Under the pieces are notes generated by a model. The model ran no database searches, was not told the origin of the DNA, and saw only the letters and a list, made by a program, of their open reading frames with translations. From CALJFL01 sp047633055 (GTDB lineage Bacteria > Pseudomonadota > Gammaproteobacteria > Pseudomonadales > Halieaceae), in contig JBLIEI010000001.1 of assembly GCA_047633055.1 (NCBI GenBank), positions 80,135 to 144,134 on the forward strand: a stretch of DNA of 64,000 bases. Direction: 5' to 3'. Positions 26,438 to 35,890 of this stretch are shown here, one piece after another (position 1 is the first letter of the stretch; each line of letters starts with the position of its first letter). The position numbers were made by a program, and so were the translations under genes.

Positions 26438-27340
26438 ATGAGTGTGCGTATTGGAATTAATCCGCTCACCTGGAGCAATGATGATTTGCCGGCACTGGGG
26501 GGAGATACTCCTCTGGCTCAGTGTTTGTCGGAGGGCGCGCAGGCTGGCTATGCGGGATTTGAGTTGGGCAATAAATTTCCTCGAGAGACAGAAGTATTGC
26601 GTCCGCTGTTGGCAGAGCATGACCTTGATCTCATATCCGGCTGGTATAGCGGTCGATTACTGGAGCGGTCTGTAGAGGAAGAAATCGAGGCAATGGAGTC
26701 TCACGTCACACTGCTGTCACAGATGGGAGCTACGGTAGTCGTGTTTGCCGAGGTCAGTGGCTGTGTTCATGGCGAAATTGATACACCCTTGTCTTGTCGT
26801 CCAGTGCTTGGGGCTGGTGAGTGGGTTGAGTTTGGACGCAAGTTAAGCGAAGTGGCTGACTCGATGTTGAGTCGAGGTGTTCGTATGGCCTATCACCATC
26901 ACATGGGTACCGTGGTGGAAAGCGAGCGGGAGATAAATCGGTTGATGGCTGTATGTGATGACTCAGTAGGCTTGCTCTTGGATACCGGGCATTTGAGCTT
27001 TGCTGGTGGCAACCCAGTGGCAACTCTTCGTCGCCATGCTGATCGCGTAGTGCATGTTCACTGCAAGGATGTGCGACGCCAGCAGTTGGACACAGCGCTA
27101 AACAATGACACCAGTTTTCTACAGGCTGTGTTGGCTGGTGTTTTTACAGTTCCTGGCGATGGCAGTATAGATTTTTCTAGCGTGCTTAGAACGCTAAAAG
27201 AAACTAATTACCAGGGCTGGTTGGTGGTTGAGGCTGAGCAAGATCCAGCTAAAGCCGATCCGCTTACATACGCTCGCATGGGGTATGACTTTCTGCGGGC
27301 GCAGTGTCTGAATGAGCAACTCCAGATGAAAGAGACCTGA
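26438..27340 (+). CDS. iolE: Inosose dehydratase
   Basis: 300 residues, a TIM-barrel of the xylose-isomerase-like family: GINPLTWSNDDLP, ELGNKFPRE, ISGWYSG, MAYHHHMGT, LLLDTGHLSFAGG, HVHCKDV and GDGSIDF. These are the recognised IolE blocks with histidine, aspartate and glutamate metal ligands. It dehydrates scyllo-inosose to the 1,2-dione used by IolD. ATG 26438 is used; ten bases separate it from the iolD stop, with GAGGA in between. Confidence 0.94.
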   Translation: MSVRIGINPLTWSNDDLPALGGDTPLAQCLSEGAQAGYAGFELGNKFPRETEVLRPLLAEHDLDLISGWYSGRLLERSVEEEIEAMESHVTLLSQMGATVVVFAEVSGCVHGEIDTPLSCRPVLGAGEWVEFGRKLSEVADSMLSRGVRMAYHHHMGTVVESEREINRLMAVCDDSVGLLLDTGHLSFAGGNPVATLRRHADRVVHVHCKDVRRQQLDTALNNDTSFLQAVLAGVFTVPGDGSIDFSSVLRTLKETNYQGWLVVEAEQDPAKADPLTYARMGYDFLRAQCLNEQLQMKET

Positions 27341-27356
27341 TAGGGGGCGATTCAAA

Positions 27357-28343
27357 GTGAATGTAATTTGTCTAGTGGGTGCTGGTCGAATTGGTGCTAT
27401 CCATGCGGCTAATGTGGCAGCGCATCCAGCAGCGGAGTTGCGCTACGTGGTGGATATCAATGCTGAAGCGGCTGCGCGTTTGGCTGCGAATGTTGGCGCC
27501 AAGGCGGTTTCTCTAGAGCGAGCGCTGGCTGACAGCGAAGTTGGTGCTCTGCTAATCGCCAGTGCGACGTCCACCCACGTTGACCTTATTACCGCAGCGA
27601 TCGCAGCGGGCAAGGCTGTCTTTTGCGAAAAGCCGGTGGATCTAGATGTGCAGCGGGTGGAGCATTGTTTAACCGCAGTGCGAGATAGCGGCAGTTTTTT
27701 GATGTTGGGCTTTAATCGACGATTCGATCCACAGTTTGCCGCGCTGGAGAGGCGCTTACGTGCCGGAGACATTGGTAAGCTCGAGATGGTATCCATCGTC
27801 AGTCGAGATCCCGAACCGCCACCATTAGCGTATTTGAAACAGTCCGGTGGCTTGTTCCTCGACATGATGATTCACGATTTTGACATGGCGCGATGGCTGT
27901 TAGCCGAAGAGCCCTGTGAGCTCTACGCTACCGCTAGCGCTTTGGTTGACCCTGCTGTAGCTGCCGCAGGTGACGTTGATACCGCACTGGTGATATTGCG
28001 TACCCCCAGCGGTGTGCTTTGCAGTATTAGCAATAGTCGACGTGCAGTTTATGGCTACGACCAGCGTATTGAGGTGTTCGGCTCTAGTGGAATGCTGCGG
28101 GCTGAAAATGAAACACCTACCAGGTTACAGCACTTCACTGCTCAGGGGGTGGTCACTGAAAAGCCGCTAAATTTCTTTTTGGAACGATATCAAGATGCCT
28201 ATAGGCGTGAGTTGGCAGAATTTATATTAGCACTGGAAAACGGCACTCCCGCGCCGGTCAGTGGCGACGACGGTTGGCGTGCCCAGCGCCTTGCTGAGGC
28301 TGCTGCGAAGTCCTGTCGCGACAGAAAGCCGGTTGATCTGTGA
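27357..28343 (+). CDS. iolG: myo-Inositol 2-dehydrogenase
   Basis: 328 residues of the Gfo/Idh/MocA family with an N-terminal GAGRIG nucleotide motif, CEKPVD with the catalytic lysine, GFNRRFDPQF, and GGLFLDMMIHDFDMARWL containing the catalytic aspartate and histidine. This combination is that of IolG, which oxidises myo-inositol to 2-keto-myo-inositol with NAD. GTG 27357 is preceded by AGGGGGCG. It is the last enzyme gene of the iol run, before an AT-rich promoter region for the receptor gene. Confidence 0.9.
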   Translation: MNVICLVGAGRIGAIHAANVAAHPAAELRYVVDINAEAAARLAANVGAKAVSLERALADSEVGALLIASATSTHVDLITAAIAAGKAVFCEKPVDLDVQRVEHCLTAVRDSGSFLMLGFNRRFDPQFAALERRLRAGDIGKLEMVSIVSRDPEPPPLAYLKQSGGLFLDMMIHDFDMARWLLAEEPCELYATASALVDPAVAAAGDVDTALVILRTPSGVLCSISNSRRAVYGYDQRIEVFGSSGMLRAENETPTRLQHFTAQGVVTEKPLNFFLERYQDAYRRELAEFILALENGTPAPVSGDDGWRAQRLAEAAAKSCRDRKPVDL

Positions 28344-28405
28344 TGGTTTTGGTAGGTCCGTTCCTGGCTGGGCAATCAATTTTATAGAATATATATATGT
28401 ATATA

Positions 28406-28429
28406 AAATAAAATAGAATAAATATTTTA
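28406..28429. promoter_or_regulatory. AT-rich candidate operator before the receptor gene
   Basis: AAATAAAATAGAATA at 28406-28420 is identical to 21412-21426 in front of the iol run. The TAAAATA-N7-TATTTTA dyad at 28409-28429 overlaps it. Both copies precede genes of the same locus, so a shared regulator or shared promoter element is plausible; low complexity makes this tentative. Confidence 0.4.
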
Positions 28430-28510
28430 CTATCGTTGATGTTTTGCCATATACTGAATTGGTAAAGACGTCAGATTAATCGCTCACAATAAACTGCAGG
28501 AACTGCCGAT

Positions 28511-31360
28511 ATGAAAGCGACCATTGCAAATCCGATCTTATCTACAGAAAACCCTAGTCCGCGAATGCCTTTTAAACCCCAGCTCAAGAAATTAACCCTC
28601 GCTCTAGGGCTGGCTGTGGCCACAATGGGTGCGGCAAATAGCTATGCCGAAAATATTACTGGTGAGGTAACTGATACGAGAAAATCTGCCGTGTTTGAAG
28701 GCGCACTAATTAAGCTCGAGGAGTTGAATGTTTCGACGACAAGCGATTCTCGTGGTCGTTTCAGATTGTCCAATGTCCCACCCGGGAGCTATACACTGAC
28801 GGTCAATTATGTGGGTGCCGAGACTCGCAGTATTGCTATCACGGTGGGCGAGGGTGACTTGGCTATGGGCGAAGTAGTCCTTGGTACTGTGGGCGCCGAC
28901 GGCGAGTTTATTCTTGAGGAAATCTTGGTTACCGGACAGGCCGCAGCAATGGCCGGTGCAATCAACCAGCAGCGTGCAGCCGATAATATAAAGTCGGTGC
29001 TTGATGCCGATAGCATGGGACAGTTCCCAGACCAGAACGTGGCGGAATCGCTGCGCAGGCTGTCAGGTATTTCGGTGGAGAATGATCAGGGCGAAGGGCG
29101 TTATGTGGTTATCCGTGGTATGGATCCAGATTTGAACTCCACCTCAATCAATGGTGTTCGGTCGGCGTCTGCGGAAAGTCGCAGGGCGTTGCAACTTGAT
29201 GTGATTCCGTCCGATGTATTAGACGGCATTGAAGTTCAAAAATCACTCACACCGGATATGGATGGCGATGCCATTGGCGGATCAATTAATGTGAAAACTC
29301 TGAGCGCATTCAATCGAAAAGGTTTGTTTGTTAAGGGGCGAGTGGAGGAGGGCTATAACGATCTTCGCGAAGAGTGGAGCCCCAAAGCATCAGTCGCTGC
29401 CAGTAATATTTTTGAGCTGGAAAATGGTCGTCGTTTAGGTGTTGCCGGTGCGTTGAGCTGGCAAGATAGAAAGCTACAGGCCGACAACAATGAAGCGGAT
29501 GGCTGGGAAGTCGCCGATAACGGTTCTCAGTACGTTGAGGAGTTTGAACCTAGGCATTACACCATTGACCGTGAGCGTATTGGTGCTGTGTTAAACCTTG
29601 ATTACGATTTCTCAGATCACACTACACTTACAATGCGCTCTTTATACAGTAAGTTTGAAGACAGCGAGCTTCGAACCGCGCAGACCTACGGTGATCTCGA
29701 ATTACTAACGGATGACTCTGTGACTAACACTTTGGCGGATTACGGCCTTGCCGAAATCGAAATGAGTACCAAGGATCGAGTGCAGACGGCCGAAACATTG
29801 TCTATCGTTTTCGGCACTGAGAGCCAGTGGGATGTCTGGAATGTTGATTCAAAGATCGGTTATTCCTACGGGCAGGAAGAAGATCCAGATTTGGTCGAGT
29901 CTGCATGGAAGGCCGAGTTTGAATCCGGCGAAGATGGCATTGCAGCTGATACCTCCGTGTTGAGTCTGAATACATCGGACATTCAACAACCACGTGTGGA
30001 GTCTCAGTATTTTAATCTGCTACGCGATCCAAGCCGGTATGAATTGGACGAAATAACCGACGAGTCAGCCAAAATTGAGGATAGGCAATGGTCGTTCCAG
30101 ATTGATGCAACCCGTGAGTTTGAACGGTTTGAAGTGCAGTTTGGCGCGAAAGCGCGTCTCAGGGAAAAGACGAGCGATGAAGACGTGCTGGTCTATGAAG
30201 GCGATGGCTCGATTACAATGCAAGGCTACGATGACCTGAGATCGACTGGGGATTACAGCTTCCCCAATGTCATTCAACCGGCGCCAAGTGCCAGTGGTGT
30301 GCGCAGTATCCTAGCGAGCGGTAACGGCTTGGAATTCGACGCACTGGGTTCCGAAATAGATTCAACTGTGAATGACTGGGAAGTCGAAGAAGATATCTTT
30401 GCCGGATATGGTCTGGTCAGGTACTACACCGAAAAAATGGTGATAATTGGTGGAATTCGAGTCGAGTATACTGACTTTAGTTCAAGCGGAAACTTTGTAG
30501 AACTGATCGAAACCGACGATGATGAGTTTGTCCAGAGTACCAGCGTCAACGCAGACAGAGGCTATACGGATGTACTGCCCAGTGTGAATGTACGGTACGA
30601 CTTTACCGAGAAACTAGTGGGGCGCGCTGCTGTATCGAAGTCATTGGTTCGACCTCTGTTCGAAGATGTTGCCGCGCGGATCGCGGTAGACGATGGTGAG
30701 GCCGAAATAGGTAATACAGACTTAGACCCCTATGGCTCTTGGAACTATGACCTGTCATTAGAGTTTTATCCCTCGCAGCTGAGTGTATTGTCAGTGGGTA
30801 TGTTCTATAAAGACTTGAGTGACTTTATTTATTACCAGACTTTTGATGATTTCGAATTCAACGGTGTGGTCTATGACGAGGCGACCATCGCCAATAATGG
30901 TGAAGATGCAGAAGTCTTTGGTTTAGAGTTTAACTACCAACAGCACTTTGGCTTTCTGCCCGAGCCCTTTGATGGATTGCTAGTGAGCCTCAACTATACG
31001 TATGTTGATAGTGAAGCTCAGTTGGAAGATCGCAAGATCTCCATGCCGAAGCAGGCTAATAATATTGCTGGGTTTGTCATTGGCTACGAGAAGTACGGCC
31101 TGGATTTACGCCTTGCGATGAAGTATCGAGACAAGTATCTGGATTCTATCGAAGGTGAAGATGAAGATCGCTTTACAGACTCGCACACACAGTGGGATTT
31201 CACCGCCAAGTACTCGGTTAGTGAGAACTGGTTAGTGTATGCAGAGCTGGCAAATATAAATGAAGAGCCAGAGTATTACTATTCAGGTAATCGCAATCGT
31301 TTGCTGCAGTATGATGAGTTTGGAACAACCGGCGTAATCGGTGTGCAGTTCATCTACTGA
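28511..31360 (+). CDS. TonB-dependent outer-membrane receptor, probable phytate/inositol-phosphate uptake
   Basis: 949 residues with a signal peptide (cleavage after SYAE, near residue 47). A carboxypeptidase-regulatory-like domain follows at about 48-125 (ITGEVTDTRKSAVFEGALI), then the plug (DSMGQFPDQNVAESLRRLSGISVEND, VIRGMDPDLNSTSINGV). The barrel ends in an aromatic residue (GVQFIY). The plug signatures fit the large TonB receptor group common in Caulobacter and marine gammaproteobacteria, which import oligosaccharides and other bulky solutes. Position between iolG and the transport and phosphatase genes points to phytate, its breakdown products or inositol as ligand; this is inference. 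It has its own AT-rich upstream region of about 165 bases. Confidence 0.88.
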   Translation: MKATIANPILSTENPSPRMPFKPQLKKLTLALGLAVATMGAANSYAENITGEVTDTRKSAVFEGALIKLEELNVSTTSDSRGRFRLSNVPPGSYTLTVNYVGAETRSIAITVGEGDLAMGEVVLGTVGADGEFILEEILVTGQAAAMAGAINQQRAADNIKSVLDADSMGQFPDQNVAESLRRLSGISVENDQGEGRYVVIRGMDPDLNSTSINGVRSASAESRRALQLDVIPSDVLDGIEVQKSLTPDMDGDAIGGSINVKTLSAFNRKGLFVKGRVEEGYNDLREEWSPKASVAASNIFELENGRRLGVAGALSWQDRKLQADNNEADGWEVADNGSQYVEEFEPRHYTIDRERIGAVLNLDYDFSDHTTLTMRSLYSKFEDSELRTAQTYGDLELLTDDSVTNTLADYGLAEIEMSTKDRVQTAETLSIVFGTESQWDVWNVDSKIGYSYGQEEDPDLVESAWKAEFESGEDGIAADTSVLSLNTSDIQQPRVESQYFNLLRDPSRYELDEITDESAKIEDRQWSFQIDATREFERFEVQFGAKARLREKTSDEDVLVYEGDGSITMQGYDDLRSTGDYSFPNVIQPAPSASGVRSILASGNGLEFDALGSEIDSTVNDWEVEEDIFAGYGLVRYYTEKMVIIGGIRVEYTDFSSSGNFVELIETDDDEFVQSTSVNADRGYTDVLPSVNVRYDFTEKLVGRAAVSKSLVRPLFEDVAARIAVDDGEAEIGNTDLDPYGSWNYDLSLEFYPSQLSVLSVGMFYKDLSDFIYYQTFDDFEFNGVVYDEATIANNGEDAEVFGLEFNYQQHFGFLPEPFDGLLVSLNYTYVDSEAQLEDRKISMPKQANNIAGFVIGYEKYGLDLRLAMKYRDKYLDSIEGEDEDRFTDSHTQWDFTAKYSVSENWLVYAELANINEEPEYYYSGNRNRLLQYDEFGTTGVIGVQFIY

Positions 31361-31382
31361 TCACTCTTTCGTGATTTGTTCT

Positions 31383-31400
31383 GGCGCTTTTCGAAGCGCC
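31383..31400 (+). terminator. Stem-loop after the receptor gene, possible partial terminator
   Basis: A perfect 7-base stem GGCGCTT/AAGCGCC with a TTCG loop lies 22 bases after the receptor stop. No T-run follows, so it is more likely a processing or stabilising hairpin that tunes downstream expression than a full terminator. Confidence 0.4.
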
Positions 31401-31475
31401 CGATGAGTCACGATTTTCCCGATGATTTTTTGGAAGAGAATTTTTTTCGGCTAGAAAAAATGGGATCAGAGGGTA

Positions 31476-33101
31476 ATGGACACACTGGCTATCACCACAT
31501 TTCTAGCTTTCACGATTCTGGTGCTGTTGCTTTCTTTTTGGATTACACGAAACGACAATCTAGCCAGTTCTGAAGGGTACTTTCTTGCCGGTCGTAGTTT
31601 AGGTGCCTGGGTAATAGCTGGCTCCCTCATCCTAACTAACCTTTCTACCGAACATCTGATCGGACTTAACGGTGATGCGTTTAACCATACGGTTGCGGTT
31701 ATGGCTTGGGAGACTACTGCGGCGCTGGCGATGGTGTTGACTGCAGTCTATTTTCTGCCGCGCTATTTGAAGCTTGGGCTCACAACAATTCCAGAATTTC
31801 TTGCGCTGCGTTTTGATACACAAACGAGAGTCTTTGCCTCAACGATATTTCTCTTTTCCTACGTTGCTGCGATATTGCCCATTGTTCTCCTGTTTGGCGC
31901 CACTGGGCTGGAAAGTTTGTTTGACCTTTCTGAGGCAACAGGGTGGACACGGAAAGAAACGCTATCGGCGACCGTTTGGGTAGTCGGTGTGCTTGGGGCG
32001 ACTTACGCCGTGATAGGTGGTCTAAAGACTGTGGCAATTGCTGATACCATAAATGGAGTCGGGTTTTTGGTGGCGGGGCTGCTTATTCCGTATCTGGCGC
32101 TTTCGATGCTGGGCGATGGCAATGCCATTGCTGGATTCAAGGAAGTGTTTGAGGCCGAGCACGAGAAGTTTGATATTACTGGCGATGAGCCGGGGTCATT
32201 TTTACCGTTCGGTGTGCTGTTTACCGGTATGATCATAAACCAGGTTTTTTTCTGGTGTACAAACCAGTCCATTGTGCAGCGAGCGCTGGCAGCAAAAAAC
32301 CTTAAAGAAGGTCAGAAGGGCGTTTTAATCGCCGCTGTGTTTAAGCTTATCGGCCCGTTGATTATCGTTCTCCCAGGTGTCATTGCCTACCATATGTTTA
32401 AGGATCAAATTACCCCGGAAAACTATTTACTCGCGTATCCCACGTTGGTTAAAACAGTTTTGCCTTCCCCTATGATAGGTTTTTTTGCGGCGGTTATGGT
32501 CGGAGCCGTATTGAGTACTTTTAACAGCGTACTGAATAGTTCTGCAACGCTCTTTAGCCAGGGTATTTATCATACGTGTATTAATAAGCACGCCACAGAT
32601 CGTCAGTTGGTTCGAGCAGGGCGTACCTGTAGTATTGTTTTGGCTTTAGGCGCGATGACAGTGGCGCCGTTTGTAGACACCAGTGGCAGCTTATACGCCT
32701 ACCTGCAAAAAATAAACGCGACTTTTTTTGGGCCAATGTTAGCGGTGATTCTCTTGGGTATGCTCACAACTCGGGTATCGGCGTTAGCGGCTAAGGCAGC
32801 TCTTGTGTTGGGTCCCTGTTTGTTCTATTTGCTAGTTTTTGTTGGTGGTGACACCTTGCAAAATATTCTGAAAGCCAGTTTTGGCCTTGCCGATGGGCTT
32901 CATTTTCTCCATATGTTGGCGATTGTTTTTACCTTGACTGTCATTTTGATGTTGACAATAAGTCACTGTCGGCCAGCAACGAATGTTTTTAAATTTGAGG
33001 CGTCTGGAGCTGTCGATTTAACGCCCTGGCGCTGGACGTCGACGGCTGCGACTGCCATCTGTGTGGCTACCGTGATGGTGTATATCGCGTTGGCCCAGTA
33101 A
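31476..33101 (+). CDS. Solute:sodium symporter, probable Na+/myo-inositol symporter
   Basis: 541 residues with about 14 transmembrane helices. The N-terminal block SEGYFLAGRSLGAWVIAG, then SLILTNLSTEHLIGLNGDAF and YAVIGGLKTVAIADTING, are SSS family motifs close to the SGLT/SMIT branch. Proteins of this branch import sugars or myo-inositol with sodium. Immediate context (iol genes before, phosphatases after) makes myo-inositol the best guess. The start at 31476 has GAGGG upstream. Confidence 0.85.
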   Translation: MDTLAITTFLAFTILVLLLSFWITRNDNLASSEGYFLAGRSLGAWVIAGSLILTNLSTEHLIGLNGDAFNHTVAVMAWETTAALAMVLTAVYFLPRYLKLGLTTIPEFLALRFDTQTRVFASTIFLFSYVAAILPIVLLFGATGLESLFDLSEATGWTRKETLSATVWVVGVLGATYAVIGGLKTVAIADTINGVGFLVAGLLIPYLALSMLGDGNAIAGFKEVFEAEHEKFDITGDEPGSFLPFGVLFTGMIINQVFFWCTNQSIVQRALAAKNLKEGQKGVLIAAVFKLIGPLIIVLPGVIAYHMFKDQITPENYLLAYPTLVKTVLPSPMIGFFAAVMVGAVLSTFNSVLNSSATLFSQGIYHTCINKHATDRQLVRAGRTCSIVLALGAMTVAPFVDTSGSLYAYLQKINATFFGPMLAVILLGMLTTRVSALAAKAALVLGPCLFYLLVFVGGDTLQNILKASFGLADGLHFLHMLAIVFTLTVILMLTISHCRPATNVFKFEASGAVDLTPWRWTSTAATAICVATVMVYIALAQ

Positions 33102-33145
33102 GTTTGAAATTGAAGTCCCATACATGTGAAGGAGATAATTTTAAG

Positions 33146-34474
33146 ATGAAATATTCTAAGTTCGGTCAGCTGCACACTAGATTAAAGCCTCGCTGTGTCG
33201 CAGTGTGTTTGACGATGTTTTTCCTGCAAGCCTGTGGTGCTAGTGATGTTGCAAAGGTCAGTACCCCTATTGCTGATGAATCCCCTTTGTCGGTTGGCTT
33301 TATTGCGTTTGGTGACAGTGGTTATCACGCCGATTACATCGAGGAAGAAGACTATTTGCCGCCGGTGAGGACTTTGGAAGAGTTCAACGAACTCGCGCGT
33401 CAGGATTGGCTGGAAGATCATAGGGCAGCCGCAGATTTCACCCCCCCCGTGCCACACTTTCTAGAACAACACGGTGGTTATATTGAGGCCAGCGGTCTGA
33501 CTCCAGTAGCAACCGCGATGAAAAAGCACTGCCTGTCGGTTGAGTGCGAGTTTTCGGTCATGCTGGGCGATAATATTTACCCCGATGGCGCAACTATGGG
33601 GACCGACGGTTTCGATGATGAAGAGCGTTTTCGAAAATTGTTTGAAGTTCCCTTTGGCGATATGGGGGCAGGCAACGACGATTATCGTATCTATGTTGCG
33701 ATGGGAAATCATGATTGGAATACGTCTCGCGAAGGCGCCATGGCTCAAATCGAATACATGGAAAAGAACGCCCCTTTCTATGTGGACAGTAATATCTACA
33801 GGGTAAAACCTCCTGCTGGTCGCGGAGAAATCGAACTATTCATTATCGACACCGCCGTATTGCTCGCATCGACCACGGTGATGGAAGACAGCCTCAATCC
33901 TGATGGCAGTGAAGGCGTCTCTAAAGAGGTAGAAGATTTTGAATCCTGGGTTAAACCCGCGACTGAGCTAGAGCTCAATATGATGCACTGGCTGGAGAAG
34001 GGTTTGCGTGAGTCTACGGCTCGGTGGAAGTTCGTCATCGCACACCATCCGATATGGTCTACGGGTGGGTCTAAGTACGAACAGGCGCGAGCCTTGCGCC
34101 CTCTATTAATGCCGGCGATGTGTCGTTATGCGGATGCATACTTCGCCGGACACGAACACGCTTTGGAGTTACATGAAGACAGTTGCGCAAAGTATTCAGA
34201 GACTTCTGAAGTCACGCCCTTGACGGAAATTATTTCCGGCGCAGCGGCGAAGCAACGCGGTGTTAATACTGGTTTTATGCGCTATCAGACTGAAAACTAC
34301 CCGGAAAATAATACCATCTGGGCAAAGGGGATGGCATGGGGGTTTGCGCACCTGCAGTTGGAGGGTGATACTGCGACGGTATCGATGTTTACCACGCCCA
34401 ACGATGGTAGTGGCGAAGTGGTCCCCGAAATGCAACATCAGTTCCAGCGTCGCTCTGGTTCATCGGCCAAATAG
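33146..34474 (+). CDS. Lipoprotein metallophosphatase (purple-acid-phosphatase-like)
   Basis: 442 residues with a lipoprotein signal (FFLQAC lipobox near residue 30). The calcineurin-like metal motifs are in order: FGDSG, LGDNIY, MGNHDW, AHHPIW and GHEH. These bind the two metal ions of phosphomonoesterases. It is expected in the periplasm, anchored to a membrane. A GGAGAT site precedes ATG 33146; the open frame extends 14 codons further but without one. In this locus it could remove phosphates from inositol phosphates left by the phytase. Confidence 0.87.
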   Translation: MKYSKFGQLHTRLKPRCVAVCLTMFFLQACGASDVAKVSTPIADESPLSVGFIAFGDSGYHADYIEEEDYLPPVRTLEEFNELARQDWLEDHRAAADFTPPVPHFLEQHGGYIEASGLTPVATAMKKHCLSVECEFSVMLGDNIYPDGATMGTDGFDDEERFRKLFEVPFGDMGAGNDDYRIYVAMGNHDWNTSREGAMAQIEYMEKNAPFYVDSNIYRVKPPAGRGEIELFIIDTAVLLASTTVMEDSLNPDGSEGVSKEVEDFESWVKPATELELNMMHWLEKGLRESTARWKFVIAHHPIWSTGGSKYEQARALRPLLMPAMCRYADAYFAGHEHALELHEDSCAKYSETSEVTPLTEIISGAAAKQRGVNTGFMRYQTENYPENNTIWAKGMAWGFAHLQLEGDTATVSMFTTPNDGSGEVVPEMQHQFQRRSGSSAK

Positions 34475-34494
34475 TACAGGGAGTAACTAAGCCA

Positions 34495-35886
34495 ATGAGT
34501 CTGCTTACGCGCGTATTCTTGACCGGTGCTGACCAGCCGGTTATGGCTGACTCTGTTGCTGTAGATAAACTGTTTCACTATCACCGTCGCAATGTCATCG
34601 TCTTGATAACACTATGCTATGGTTTGGGCTACGTTTGTCGTTTGGCATTAAACGTGGTTAAAAAACCGCTCATGGATGCAGGTATTTTTACTCCCGAGCA
34701 GCTAGGCATCATAGGGTCAACCCTGTTGTATGGCTATGCGCTGGGTAAATTTACCAATGGGTTTTTGGCAGACCATGCCCACGTGGGGCGATTCTTTGCG
34801 GTAGGCCTCTTATTGTCTGCTCTGGCGAACTTCGGTATGAGTGGTTCGGAGTTGGTTTGGCTGTCGGCACTACTTTGGGGGCTCAATGGTTGGTTTCAGG
34901 GCTTCGGTGCTCCGTCCTGCTCTGTTTCGCTGGCGGGCTGGTATAGCAATCAAGAGAGAGGGCGCTATTACGGAATATGGAGCACGGCTCATTCTATTGG
35001 CGAGGGGCTTACTTATCTTGGAATAGCGTGGCTGATAGCCTCGCCGCCCAAGGGGCTGGGTCTTGACTGGCAGTGGGGCTTTTGGATTCCGGCAATCATA
35101 TGCCTATTCGCGGCGTTGTTGATATATAAAATGTTGCCTGATCGTCCCCGTGCTCTTGGATTGCCAACGGTAGCTGACTGGCGAAAAGATCACGGCGCAA
35201 CGCAAGCTGCGGCGGCTCACGGCGACGAATCTATTTGGCGTACGCAGCTGCGAATTCTAACCATCCCCTCAATTTGGGTACTGGCCATGGCCAGCTCAAC
35301 GATGTATATCACCCGCTATGCGATCAATAGTTGGGGCAACGTTTATCTGCAAGAAATCCGTGGTTTCGACCTGTTCGATGCCAATCTATTTATCTTCTTT
35401 AACACCGCAGCCGGTATTTTTGGCTGTTTGGCCTACGGCTTTATCTCTGATAAATGGTTTGATGCTCGCAGGCCACCCAGTAATTTGATGTTCGGCTTAA
35501 TGGAGTTGTTGCCCTTGTATGTCATTTTTTGGGGGCCAAAGGATCCAATGATTCTCGCTATTGCGCTGATTGTTTACGGTTTTGGGCTCAGCGGCATCCT
35601 CGCATCTCTGGGAGGATTGTTTGCTATTGATATTGCGCCCAAGCGGGTCGCAGGGGCTGCGATGGGTTTTATTGGTGTATTCAGTTACATAGGTGCAGGA
35701 ATGCAGGACTATATCAGCGGCAAGCTTATTTCAGATAGTGAGTTAATATTTAACTTTCCGTTAGACGACAGAAACGTGCAGGTCTTTTTTTACGACTACA
35801 CTAATCCAATTTTCTTTTGGGTGGGTGCGTCCGTGGTGTCAATAATCCTCGCTACGAGTTTGTGGAACGTGAGGGCATCAGATTAA
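34495..35886 (+). CDS. MFS transporter of the organophosphate:phosphate antiporter type
   Basis: 463 residues, 12 predicted helices, with the GlpT/UhpT-family entry YVCRLALNVVKKPLMDAG, GSTLLYGYALGKFTNGFLADH, a WFQGFGAPSC segment and WYSNQERGRYYGIWSTAHSIGEG. Family members exchange organic phosphates for phosphate. Set beside a metallophosphatase and an inositol monophosphatase, an inositol phosphate is the likely substrate, though a hexose-phosphate sensor or transporter role cannot be excluded. It starts 20 bases after the phosphatase gene, with AGGGAGT upstream. Confidence 0.85.
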   Translation: MSLLTRVFLTGADQPVMADSVAVDKLFHYHRRNVIVLITLCYGLGYVCRLALNVVKKPLMDAGIFTPEQLGIIGSTLLYGYALGKFTNGFLADHAHVGRFFAVGLLLSALANFGMSGSELVWLSALLWGLNGWFQGFGAPSCSVSLAGWYSNQERGRYYGIWSTAHSIGEGLTYLGIAWLIASPPKGLGLDWQWGFWIPAIICLFAALLIYKMLPDRPRALGLPTVADWRKDHGATQAAAAHGDESIWRTQLRILTIPSIWVLAMASSTMYITRYAINSWGNVYLQEIRGFDLFDANLFIFFNTAAGIFGCLAYGFISDKWFDARRPPSNLMFGLMELLPLYVIFWGPKDPMILAIALIVYGFGLSGILASLGGLFAIDIAPKRVAGAAMGFIGVFSYIGAGMQDYISGKLISDSELIFNFPLDDRNVQVFFYDYTNPIFFWVGASVVSIILATSLWNVRASD

Positions 35887-35890
35887 TACT

